NCBI GenBank assembly: GCA_012522705.1 | Contig: JAAYJY010000274.1 | Span: forward strand, 1 to 7,310 | Length of the DNA stretch: 7,310 nucleotides | Direction of reading: 5' to 3' | From: Syntrophomonadaceae bacterium | GTDB taxonomy: Bacteria > Bacillota > Syntrophomonadia > Syntrophomonadales > Syntrophomonadaceae | Shown here: positions 1 through 5,650 of the stretch, piece by piece | Layout: every line of letters starts with the position of its first letter | How positions within the stretch are numbered: position 1 is the stretch's first letter | Program-made: the position numbers and the translations under genes | Notes under the pieces: model-generated | The model's database searches: none | What the model was told of the DNA's origin: nothing | The model's input: the letters and a program-made list of their open reading frames with translations, nothing else

Positions 1-233
1 ATGTCGCCGGGTTCGGATCTTGTAATATAACCATAGGCAATGGGCAGCAACGATCCCGAAGGGATGGCCAGATCAGGATCGAAGACACAATCCGGGGGCA
101 GGATGCTGCTCACTCTGAGCAGGTTGGTATTGCCCACCCGGGCATTCAGTAAGGCTCCATCGAAAGCGGTAAGCGCTGTTTTCCCTTCTGATGAGGCTGC
201 CGTAACGAAATATCTTTTTGGCAAGGGCAACAA
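1..233 (-). CDS. pdaD: Pyruvoyl-dependent arginine decarboxylase, N-terminal half (runs off the left edge)
   Basis: This enzyme converts arginine to agmatine using a pyruvoyl group made by self-cleavage. Seventy-seven codons are visible and read as MLPLPKRYFVTAASSEGK, then TAFDGALLNA, GNTNLLRVSSILPP and AYGYI. This matches the Methanocaldococcus jannaschii enzyme as I remember it (SSEGETPLNAFDGALLNAG, then RISSIMPP). The predicted cleavage lies between Ser42 and Ser43, with Ser43 becoming the pyruvoyl residue. Asp25 and Asn37 correspond to active-site Asp35 and Asn47 of that enzyme. The start is TTG at 233, seven bases after a GGAGGTG ribosome binding site (241-247); a second in-frame TTG at 230 is spaced less well. 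The family is about 155-180 residues, so roughly the second half lies outside the window. The gene has its own promoter candidate and is separated from lysR by 358 bp. I see no frameshift in the visible part. Confidence 0.9.
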   Translation of the reverse strand, partial: MLPLPKRYFVTAASSEGKTALTAFDGALLNARVGNTNLLRVSSILPPDCVFDPDLAIPSGSLLPIAYGYITRSEPGD

Positions 234-270
234 TTGGGAACACCTCCAGTTCTTTTTCAGCACAATGGAA

Positions 271-298
271 ATATTATTAACTCAATGTAACTAATCAA
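271..298 (-). promoter_or_regulatory. Candidate sigma-A promoter for the arginine decarboxylase gene
   Basis: On the minus strand a -35 like TTGATT (298-293) is followed after 16 bases by a -10 like TAATAT (276-271), in an AT-rich stretch. Each hexamer matches four of six consensus positions. Transcription would start near 264, giving a leader of about 30 bases that contains the GGAGGTG ribosome binding site. The -35 lies within a 14-base element that also occurs upstream of the sufC-like gene. Assigned by eye. Confidence 0.45.
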
Positions 299-415
299 TA
301 CTCTTTTTTAAGAACGATTGGGTATCCGACCCAACTGCTACCGAAAGCATCCTGAGCTAACTTGGTTTTTCAATAAATCTGTAGGTTCCAAACCTTCAAG
401 TATGGCGCAGTTTTT

Positions 416-448
416 GAAAACAAGTGGTCAGGATATGTATCCGTGACC
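416..448 (-). terminator. Possible intrinsic terminator after lysR
   Basis: On the minus strand GGTCA, a bulged C, GGATA, a CA loop, TATCC and TGACC fold into a 10-bp stem with a single bulge (448-426). It is followed by ACTTGTTTTC, a weak interrupted T-tract. It lies about 145 bases past the lysR stop, which is rather far. The upstream arm overlaps a competing 7-bp hairpin (439-461), so the element could also be an attenuator-like switch. Moderate to low confidence because the T-tract is poor. Confidence 0.4.
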
Positions 449-591
449 TTTGGGCACGGATTCAGGTTATAGATAGGATTGGAAAACAAATGGCCTTTGG
501 TAATTCCACCTTTATGCAACGGGAGACAAACCGGCCATCGTTTGGGCCATGGCGCATCTTTTTCAACGGCTATCCCGACAGTCGAGCGGGC

Positions 592-1530
592 TCAGCCCTG
601 ATACCGCTGATGACCGTTGGCAGTCACTATGGCTTCAGTGGAATCCTTGAGGGTTTTAAGGTACTCTAAGAAGTTGTTGACTGACTTGCGCCGTACCTTC
701 TGACGGGGATAGATTATATAGAATAGACGGTGGGCATCGACCTCGTCCAAAGTTATCGCTTTAATGTTGCGCATCTCAACCCGTTTGATAGCCCAGCGGG
801 AAACGATTGAAATACCTACGCCTGATTCCACCATGGCCAGTACCGCCTCGGTGCTGCCGGCTTCCATGTATATATTGAGGTCTTCTTTACGGATATCCCT
901 GGCCGCCAATAGTCCTTCTATTGCTTTGCGGGTGCCCGATCCCTTTTCACGGAATATCCATCTCTCATTGACGAGGTTCTTTAATCCGATCTCCTGGTAG
1001 ACTGCCAGCTTATGACCGGCTGGCACCACCACCACCAGTTCATCCTCCAGCCAGGGGAACCCGTCAATCTTGCGGTTGTTGATCCAGCCGCCCACGATGC
1101 CGATATCCAGTTCCCGTTCTCCGATCCGGCTGAAGATCTTCTCCGTATCAGCTATATCCATACTTACGCTGATGGCGGAGAACTTGTCCTTATACAGCTT
1201 GATCAGATAGGGCATTATATATTGTCCGGGGATGGTGCTGGCTCCCAGATACAGGCTGCCTCGGCGGCTGTCGGCAAGCTCTTCCATTGCTCTCTCGGTC
1301 TTATCCACCGCCTTTATTATATCTTTGGCATAATTGTAGAGTATCTCTCCGGCTTCGGTGGGCTTCAATTTGCGCCCCGATCTCTCCAGCAACAACACCC
1401 CGAATAGATCTTCCAGGTTCTGGATCTGTTTGGTGACAGCCGGTTGGGATATGCCGAAATCCTCGGCAGTTTTGGAGAGATTTTGGGTTTCCACCACCCT
1501 TACGTAGGTCTTGAACAGATTCAGATTCAT
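592..1530 (-). CDS. LysR-family transcriptional regulator (CysB/CysL/YeiE-like)
   Basis: This is a DNA-binding regulator of 312 residues, the normal LysR length. Residues 1-60 form the winged helix-turn-helix (NLSKTAEDFGISQPAVTKQI, then LLLERSGRKLKPTEAGE), followed by a linker helix to about residue 88. A periplasmic-binding-protein-like effector domain spans about 90-295, with GASTIPGQYIMP near 96-107, REKGSGTR at 194-201 and EAGSTEAVLAMVESGVGISIV at 223-243. These motifs recall the CysB/CysL/YeiE group, several of which sense sulfur compounds, but the ligand here is unknown. The ATG start overlaps the stop of the upstream scaffold gene by 4 bases (ATGA, 1527-1530). A GGAGGGG site lies 8 bases before it, so the gene is probably translationally coupled. 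Being last in the target operon instead of divergent from it is unusual for this family. It may regulate the operon it belongs to, which is inference. Confidence 0.9.
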   Translation of the reverse strand: MNLNLFKTYVRVVETQNLSKTAEDFGISQPAVTKQIQNLEDLFGVLLLERSGRKLKPTEAGEILYNYAKDIIKAVDKTERAMEELADSRRGSLYLGASTIPGQYIMPYLIKLYKDKFSAISVSMDIADTEKIFSRIGERELDIGIVGGWINNRKIDGFPWLEDELVVVVPAGHKLAVYQEIGLKNLVNERWIFREKGSGTRKAIEGLLAARDIRKEDLNIYMEAGSTEAVLAMVESGVGISIVSRWAIKRVEMRNIKAITLDEVDAHRLFYIIYPRQKVRRKSVNNFLEYLKTLKDSTEAIVTANGHQRYQG

Positions 1531-2450
1531 CTTAAGAACCCCTCCAATATAGTGTCTATCGCTTCCGATTCACCGAGACCCAAAGACATCAGTTTTATCA
1601 GTTGCTCCCCGGCAATCTTACCGATGGCCGCTTCATGGGTCAGGACCGCCTCGGCATCCTCAGCCTGAATCTCCGGTACTGAACGGATGCGGGCATTATC
1701 CATGAGTATAGCGTCACATTCGACATGGCCTTGGCAGGCATCCCGGCCTATCAGGGCAGCTTTGAAGAGTTGATAGGAATCCCCTTGGGCTACCGCCCGG
1801 GACAGCACCTGAGCAGATGCTCCGGGGCCCTCCAGATAGATGGTGATGTCCGATTCAGCTTTTTGGTCTTCCTGAGTCAGCAGCCGTTCAATGATTTTAA
1901 GGCTGCCGCGGGCATGGATGTGGGCTACGGTAGAGCGCAGGGTGTCGTTCACACCTTTCATCTGCACCATCTCCATCTCGGCACTGGCCCCTTCTTCTAC
2001 AGTAACCACCGTGGTAGGATTCAGCACCCGTTTACCAGTCTTATTGCCTTCTCCATAATGCTTCTCGGCATATCTCAGCCGGGCTCCGGCTCTGACGATA
2101 ATCTCGTGGATGCCGTCATGGCGGGACTCGACATGGCTGTCATTGTGAATCCCGCATCCGGCGACAATGGTGGCATCGGCATTTTCGCCGACTACAAATG
2201 TGTTGTATACTTTCTCCTGCAAGCCTGCTTGGGTAAGCATTACCGGAACATGGACGGTTTCGTTTTTAGTTCCGGGTTTTATCTCCACCAGCAGACCGCT
2301 GCCATCCTGATTGGGCCCCACTGATATATTCGGAGAAGAGTGCCTCATAACCGGGACCCCATTCAAACGGATATTGAGCGCACCCTGAGGCACTTTCTTC
2401 AGGTCGGCCACTGCCTCCAACAAATCCATATCGAGTTTACTTAATTGCAT
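1527..2450 (-). CDS. Short SufB/SufD-family Fe-S scaffold protein (SmsB type)
   Basis: This 307-residue protein is the presumed scaffold partner of the SufC-like ATPase for assembling or transferring iron-sulfur clusters in the cytoplasm. Classical E. coli SufB (495) and SufD (423) are much longer; this size matches the minimal archaeal and clostridial form (SmsB, M. jannaschii MJ0034-like). The centre (about 80-230) looks like the SufBD beta-helix core. Near the C-terminus, GHVECDAILMD places Cys245 at the position of E. coli SufB Cys405. THEAAIGKIAGEQL places His272 and Glu273 at SufB His433/Glu434 and SufD His360. A further conserved-looking block is AGCGIHNDSHVESRHDGIHE (97-116), with Cys99 and several histidines. 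One protein may supply both halves of the site as a homodimer (inference). The ATG start sits 9 bases after AGGGGG (2460-2465) and overlaps the sufC-like gene by 14 bp. No sufS, sufU or second scaffold gene adjoins. Confidence 0.88.
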   Translation of the reverse strand: MQLSKLDMDLLEAVADLKKVPQGALNIRLNGVPVMRHSSPNISVGPNQDGSGLLVEIKPGTKNETVHVPVMLTQAGLQEKVYNTFVVGENADATIVAGCGIHNDSHVESRHDGIHEIIVRAGARLRYAEKHYGEGNKTGKRVLNPTTVVTVEEGASAEMEMVQMKGVNDTLRSTVAHIHARGSLKIIERLLTQEDQKAESDITIYLEGPGASAQVLSRAVAQGDSYQLFKAALIGRDACQGHVECDAILMDNARIRSVPEIQAEDAEAVLTHEAAIGKIAGEQLIKLMSLGLGESEAIDTILEGFLR

Positions 2451-3186
2451 AGCTTATTTCCCCCTGGCACTGATTGCGTACTTTGCATTCGATATCATCT
2501 TTAATCAGTTTCCAGACCTGCTCCGGGGTACCCTTGGCATCGATCATGCCCCCGGCAATGACTAGGATTTCATCACACACCGGAATTACATTTTCATTGT
2601 GGGTTATGACGATGGCAGTTTTGTTGGGATTGCCCTTATAGGTTGACAGTATGAGTTTCAATAATTTCTGGATGGTCCACAGATCCACCCCAGCTTCCGG
2701 TTCATCGAAGATGCTGATGACAGGGTTGCGCAACAGCAATTGAGCCATCTCGATTCCTTTGATTTCTCCGCCACTCAAACCGGCGCCCAAGTCGCGGTCC
2801 AGGTAATCCTCGGGGCATAGACCAACGTCCCGGAGACTGGTTCTGACTTTTATCAAGTCAGCGTTGGGGGCGGCGATGGTCAGTACATTTTGAATCGTTA
2901 GTCCCTTAAAACGAGGCGGCTGTTGAAATGCGTAGCCGATCCCCCGGTTGGCCCTTTCGCTTATACTTAGATCGCTGATCTCCTCCCCGTCCAGGTAAAG
3001 GTGCCCTTGGCTTTGCTTGTATATGCCCATTATTACTTTGGCTATGGACGACTTTCCCCCGCCGTTGGGCCCAGTGACCGCATATACCTTGCCCTTTTCG
3101 AACTGGCAATCAATTCGCTTGAGGATCTCAAATTTCTCACCGCTGTCATCATCGACCTGCATCTGTATATTCTCAAGTTTAAGCAC
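2437..3186 (-). CDS. sufC: SufC-like ABC ATPase of the minimal Fe-S assembly system (SmsC type)
   Basis: This soluble ABC ATPase of 249 residues probably drives conformational change in its SufB-like partner during Fe-S cluster assembly. In order: Walker A GPNGGGKSS (39-47), Q-loop AFQQPPRF (86-93), signature LSGGE (137-141), Walker B with VISIFDEPEAGVD (156-168), and H-loop His196. It has no membrane segments. The DEPEAGVD stretch, in place of the DEPDSGLD of classical SufC, fits the minimal-system branch. A C-terminal ECKVRNQC pair of cysteines (233-240) is of unknown role. I choose GTG at 3186 because AGGTGG (3195-3200) lies 8 bases upstream. An in-frame GTG at 3198 would add four residues but overlaps that ribosome binding site. 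The gene is first in an operon with the scaffold and lysR, 14 bp overlapping the former. A transporter ATPase is less likely because no permease gene is nearby. Confidence 0.9.
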   Translation of the reverse strand: MLKLENIQMQVDDDSGEKFEILKRIDCQFEKGKVYAVTGPNGGGKSSIAKVIMGIYKQSQGHLYLDGEEISDLSISERANRGIGYAFQQPPRFKGLTIQNVLTIAAPNADLIKVRTSLRDVGLCPEDYLDRDLGAGLSGGEIKGIEMAQLLLRNPVISIFDEPEAGVDLWTIQKLLKLILSTYKGNPNKTAIVITHNENVIPVCDEILVIAGGMIDAKGTPEQVWKLIKDDIECKVRNQCQGEISYAIK

Positions 3187-3223
3187 TTTTATCCCCACCT
3201 CTCGCTTTTCCGTGTACTATTCT

Positions 3224-3253
3224 ATCATAACTAGGATTTATAAGTCTAATCAA
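3224..3253 (-). promoter_or_regulatory. Candidate promoter of the sufC-sufB-lysR operon
   Basis: On the minus strand TTGATT (3253-3248) and TATGAT (3229-3224, five of six matches to TATAAT) are separated by 18 bases. A start near 3217 would leave a leader of about 30 bases before the GTG at 3186. The promoter begins only about 10 bases after the T-tract of the preceding operon's terminator, which supports a transcriptional boundary here. The -35 lies in the 14-base element shared with the arginine decarboxylase promoter. I could not recognise a confident IscR or SufR operator. Confidence 0.5.
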
Positions 3254-3261
3254 TGCTCTCC

Positions 3262-3300
3262 TCAAAAAAAAAGAGGCATACCCCGCAATGGTACGCTCCC
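3262..3300 (-). terminator. Intrinsic terminator of the fab/acc operon
   Basis: On the minus strand GCGTACC (3296-3290) pairs with GGTATGC (3282-3276), with one G-T wobble and a 7-base loop. The stem is followed by CTC and nine T residues (3272-3264). It lies about 75 bases beyond the accA stop. A second hairpin (CCCTA/TAGGG, 3313-3330) precedes it and lacks a T-tract. The GAGG just after the T-run can pair with the CCTC before it. Confidence 0.85.
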
Positions 3301-3371
3301 TGTTATTCCATTCCCTAATCCCGAATAGGGGCTGCATTCAACTAACGGCTGCTTATAATCATTTCCAACAG

Positions 3372-4337
3372 TTATAAGTCAGGCTCATAAAACTGCCCGA
3401 TGACTCTCAGCCGCTGATACCGCTGCCGGATCAGATCGTCCAACGGCTGGGCGCTAACTTCGTCAAGGTGTTTACTGATTGCGGACCTTAAATCGGCAAC
3501 GAAATCAGGTGCCCCAAGAAGGTTTTCATTGAGTGGTTCGTCGACGATGGCGTCAATTATGCGCAGGTCTTTCAAGGCTGGGGCATTCAGCTTCAGTGCT
3601 TCGGCCATCTCGCCGGCTCTCTTCACATCCCGCAGCAGGATAGAGGCGCAGGTTTCCGGTGAAGCTACTGAGAAAACCGCATTGGAAAGCATGATAATGC
3701 GGTCGGCGATGGTCAAGGCCAGAGCCCCCCCGCTGCCCCCTTCCCCGGTAATCACCGACACGACCGGGACCCGCAGGCTGCTCAAACACAGCAGCAACTG
3801 GGATATTGCCCAGGCTTGGCCCCGTTCTTCGGCACCTATACCGGGATCTGCTCCGGGGGTGTTTATGAACGTGATTACCGGACGCTGAAATCTCTCGGCA
3901 TTTTTTAAAAGCCGATGGGCTTTGCGAAAGCCCTCCGGGCGGGGCATGCCAAAATTATGGCGGATGTTTTCCGCGGTATCCTGACCCTTCTGCTGCCCGA
4001 TCACGGTTACGGCCCGATCCCCAAAGACCGCTATCCCTCCTACAATGGCCGGGTCGTCGCCATAAAGCCGGTCACCATGCAATTCTATGAAATCGGTGCA
4101 CAGGGTATCGATATAATCCCTGGTCATGGGCCGCTCCAGGTCGCGGGAAAGGATAACCTGCTCCCAGGGGGTAAGATGTTTGTATCTTTCCGCTCTCAGC
4201 TGGCTGATTCTTTTCTCGACGTTAGCTATCTCATTGGAAAAATCGCATTCCAGGGTTTCCGAAAGCTGTCTCAATTCCTCCAGCTTGTTCTCCAACAGCC
4301 GGTAGGCAGCCTCGAACTCGAATTTGTTATTGGCCAT
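3372..4337 (-). CDS. accA: Acetyl-CoA carboxylase carboxyltransferase subunit alpha
   Basis: With AccD this subunit transfers the carboxyl group from biotinylated AccB to acetyl-CoA, making malonyl-CoA for fatty acid synthesis in the cytoplasm. The protein is 321 residues (E. coli AccA has 319). Residues 1-60 form the N-terminal helical, coiled-coil-like region. The crotonase-like fold follows, with FIELHGDR (83-90), GQQKG (114-118), NFGMPRPEGFRKA (128-140), INTPGADPGIGAEERGQ (158-174) and GEGGSGGALAL (198-208). At two normally conserved places the residues differ from what I expect: Asp164 where Tyr is usual (TPGAYPG), and SPETCASILL (226-235) where SPEGCASILW is usual. The ATG at 4337 lies 5 bases after AAGGAGG (4343-4349) and overlaps the accD stop by 11 bp. 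The open frame extends upstream to an ATG at 4421 inside accD, but that start lacks a site and the expected N-terminus. It is the last gene before the terminator. Confidence 0.96.
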   Translation of the reverse strand: MANNKFEFEAAYRLLENKLEELRQLSETLECDFSNEIANVEKRISQLRAERYKHLTPWEQVILSRDLERPMTRDYIDTLCTDFIELHGDRLYGDDPAIVGGIAVFGDRAVTVIGQQKGQDTAENIRHNFGMPRPEGFRKAHRLLKNAERFQRPVITFINTPGADPGIGAEERGQAWAISQLLLCLSSLRVPVVSVITGEGGSGGALALTIADRIIMLSNAVFSVASPETCASILLRDVKRAGEMAEALKLNAPALKDLRIIDAIVDEPLNENLLGAPDFVADLRSAISKHLDEVSAQPLDDLIRQRYQRLRVIGQFYEPDL

Positions 4338-5193
4338 TCCTTCCTCCTTGATGAACCGCCAGCAGGCGGATAAGCAGCGACCGCATTTCCAGGCGGGGCT
4401 GGATGATATCCAGCATGCCATGCTGCAGCAGGTATTCAGAACGCTGAAATCCGGCGGGCAGTTTTTGGCCGGTGGTCTGCTCGATCACCCGGGGACCGGT
4501 GAATCCGATCAAGGCTCCCGGTTCGCCAATAATTATGTCGGCCAGGGAGGCAAAACTGGCGGTCACCCCGCCAGTGGTGGGGTGGGTCAGAATTGTAATA
4601 TATAGCAGCCCGGCCTGATTAAGCCGACCGATCGCCGCACTGGTTTTGGCCATCTGCATCAATGACAGCATGCCTTCCTGCATACGGGCGCCGCCCGAAC
4701 AGCAGGATAATATAAGGGGCAGGGAACGCTCCATGGCACCTTCGGCTGCCCGACATACCTTTTCCCCCACCACTGAACCCATGCTGCCCATCATAAAACG
4801 CGGTTCCATGGCTCCGACCACACACTCCATGCCGCCAATAATGCCTTTGCCGGTTATGATGGCCTCGGGCAGATGGGTATCCTCACTGGCCCTTTGGAGT
4901 TTGGCATCATAGTCGGGAAATTGCAGGGGATTGCCTGAAGTCAGACCCGAATCCCATTCCTCAAAGGTGCCTTCATCGCATAGAGAATATATCCGCTCCC
5001 AGGCGGTCACCGCAAAGTGGCGGGCGCAACGAGGGCAGAAATCGTTGTTCTTTATTATTTCGGCTTCCGAAAGCCAGGTCGAACAGGTCGGACAGGGGAA
5101 GTTGCCTTCTCGTGAATCAAGGCTGAGAGGCGATTTGCTGATTCCCGATAGATCAATATAAGCCTTTCGCGGTTTGAAAGTAGGTTTAAACAC
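4327..5193 (-). CDS. accD: Acetyl-CoA carboxylase carboxyltransferase subunit beta
   Basis: This is the zinc-ribbon partner of AccA in the carboxyltransferase that produces malonyl-CoA. From GTG at 5193 it has 288 residues. The zinc finger has Cys34, Cys37, Cys53 and Cys56 (CPTC, 15 residues, CPRC), as in the family. The crotonase-like core follows, with GAMEPRFMMGSMGSVVGEK, CCSGGARMQEG, THPTTGGVTASFA and FTGPRVIEQT, then KLPAGFQRSEYLLQHGMLD near the end. The start is uncertain. AGGGAGG (5203-5209) touches ATG at 5202, is 3 bases from ATG at 5199 and 9 bases from GTG at 5193; I prefer the last on spacing, and the others add only 2-3 residues. The start lies inside the fabZ 3' end and the stop inside the accA start, so fabZ, accD and accA are probably translationally coupled, which would favour equal AccA and AccD synthesis. 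Confidence 0.95.
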   Translation of the reverse strand: MFKPTFKPRKAYIDLSGISKSPLSLDSREGNFPCPTCSTWLSEAEIIKNNDFCPRCARHFAVTAWERIYSLCDEGTFEEWDSGLTSGNPLQFPDYDAKLQRASEDTHLPEAIITGKGIIGGMECVVGAMEPRFMMGSMGSVVGEKVCRAAEGAMERSLPLILSCCSGGARMQEGMLSLMQMAKTSAAIGRLNQAGLLYITILTHPTTGGVTASFASLADIIIGEPGALIGFTGPRVIEQTTGQKLPAGFQRSEYLLQHGMLDIIQPRLEMRSLLIRLLAVHQGGRNGQ

Positions 5194-5635
5194 CAGCATC
5201 ATCCTCCCTGGCTGGGCTCTCTATCCCAAACATTATCTGGCCCCGGCATACCAATTCGTCATTTACCTTGACCTCTCCCTGGAACCACCCGAAGTTGGCT
5301 TTCAACTTGAGCACCTGACTGGTGATAACCAAGGTATCTCCCGGAATCACCTGTCTCTTGAAGCGCATCTTGTCGACTCCGGCCAGGAAACCCAATTGAC
5401 CCTTGTACTTGCCCTGGCTGAAGAGGGCACAGGCCCCGACCTGGGCCATGGCTTCTATCAACAGCACCCCCGGCATAATGGGCCGGCTGGGGAAATGACC
5501 GGCGAAGTGAGGTTCATTAATAGTGACATTTTTTATACCCACCGCTTTGATTCCCGGTTCCAATTGGACTATCTTGTCCACCATCAAAAACGGGAAACGG
5601 TGCGGCAGCACATCCAGTATCTTGTTAATATCCAT
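5186..5635 (-). CDS. fabZ: 3-hydroxyacyl-ACP dehydratase FabZ
   Basis: The enzyme removes water from 3-hydroxyacyl-ACP to give trans-2-enoyl-ACP, the third step of each elongation cycle. The protein is 149 residues with a single hot-dog fold, close to typical FabZ (about 140-150). PHRFPFLMVDK (11-21) is the usual N-terminal block. HFAGHFPSRPIMPGVLLIEA carries catalytic His47 and Glu61, followed by MAQVGA. GVDKMRFKRQVIPGD is the third conserved block. The ATG at 5635 lies 6 bases after AGGAG (5642-5646). The gene follows fabF after only 15 bp and its 3' end overlaps accD. The HFPSRPIMPG motif and length fit FabZ and not FabA. No second dehydratase or FabM-like isomerase is present in the window, so the route to unsaturated fatty acids cannot be read here. 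Confidence 0.97.
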   Translation of the reverse strand: MDINKILDVLPHRFPFLMVDKIVQLEPGIKAVGIKNVTINEPHFAGHFPSRPIMPGVLLIEAMAQVGACALFSQGKYKGQLGFLAGVDKMRFKRQVIPGDTLVITSQVLKLKANFGWFQGEVKVNDELVCRGQIMFGIESPAREDDAGV

Positions 5636-5650
5636 ACATAACTCCTGTTA

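Larger units (their letters stand above)
234..591. other. Intergenic region between lysR and the arginine decarboxylase gene
   Basis: I find no convincing gene in these 358 bases. A plus-strand open frame at 424-669 runs antisense into the lysR 3' end, has no visible ribosome binding site and resembles no family I know. The region holds several short inverted repeats: 318-334 (TTGGGT/ACCCAA, 5-base loop), 383-395 (AGGTT/AACCT, 3-base loop), 426-448 (10-bp stem with one bulge) and 439-461 (ATCCGTG/CACGGAT). It also holds the decarboxylase promoter candidate and ribosome binding site near its left end. It probably serves as the 3' untranslated region of lysR plus the decarboxylase promoter. Confidence 0.6.

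Noticed and set aside
318..334. TTGGGT/ACCCAA hairpin as a terminator or operator
   Set aside because: It is a 6-bp stem without a proper T-tract on either strand and does not overlap the promoter; too weak for a separate call.
588..598. GGGC/GCCC hairpin spanning the lysR stop codon as a terminator
   Set aside because: The stem is only 4 bp and no T-tract follows.
424..669. Plus-strand open frame of 81 residues opposite the lysR 3' end
   Set aside because: It has no ribosome binding site, no recognisable family features, and its second half is the antisense of lysR.
1725..2324. Plus-strand open frame of 199 residues
   Set aside because: It lies wholly antisense to the well-supported scaffold gene and looks like a frame shadow.
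3187..3371. Riboswitch or small RNA between accA and sufC
   Set aside because: The space is explained by the terminator hairpin, a minor hairpin and the sms promoter; no known riboswitch motif was recognised.
3915..4373. Plus-strand open frame of 152 residues
   Set aside because: It is antisense to accA, whose motifs are unmistakable, and has no start signal.
4338..4421. Extended accA start at 4421 giving 28 extra residues
   Set aside because: The extension lies inside accD, has no ribosome binding site and no AccA-like sequence; the ATG at 4337 has AAGGAGG at ideal spacing.
5174..5641. Plus-strand open frame of 155 residues covering the fabZ region
   Set aside because: It mirrors fabZ on the other strand; the fabZ catalytic motif and ribosome binding site decide the case.
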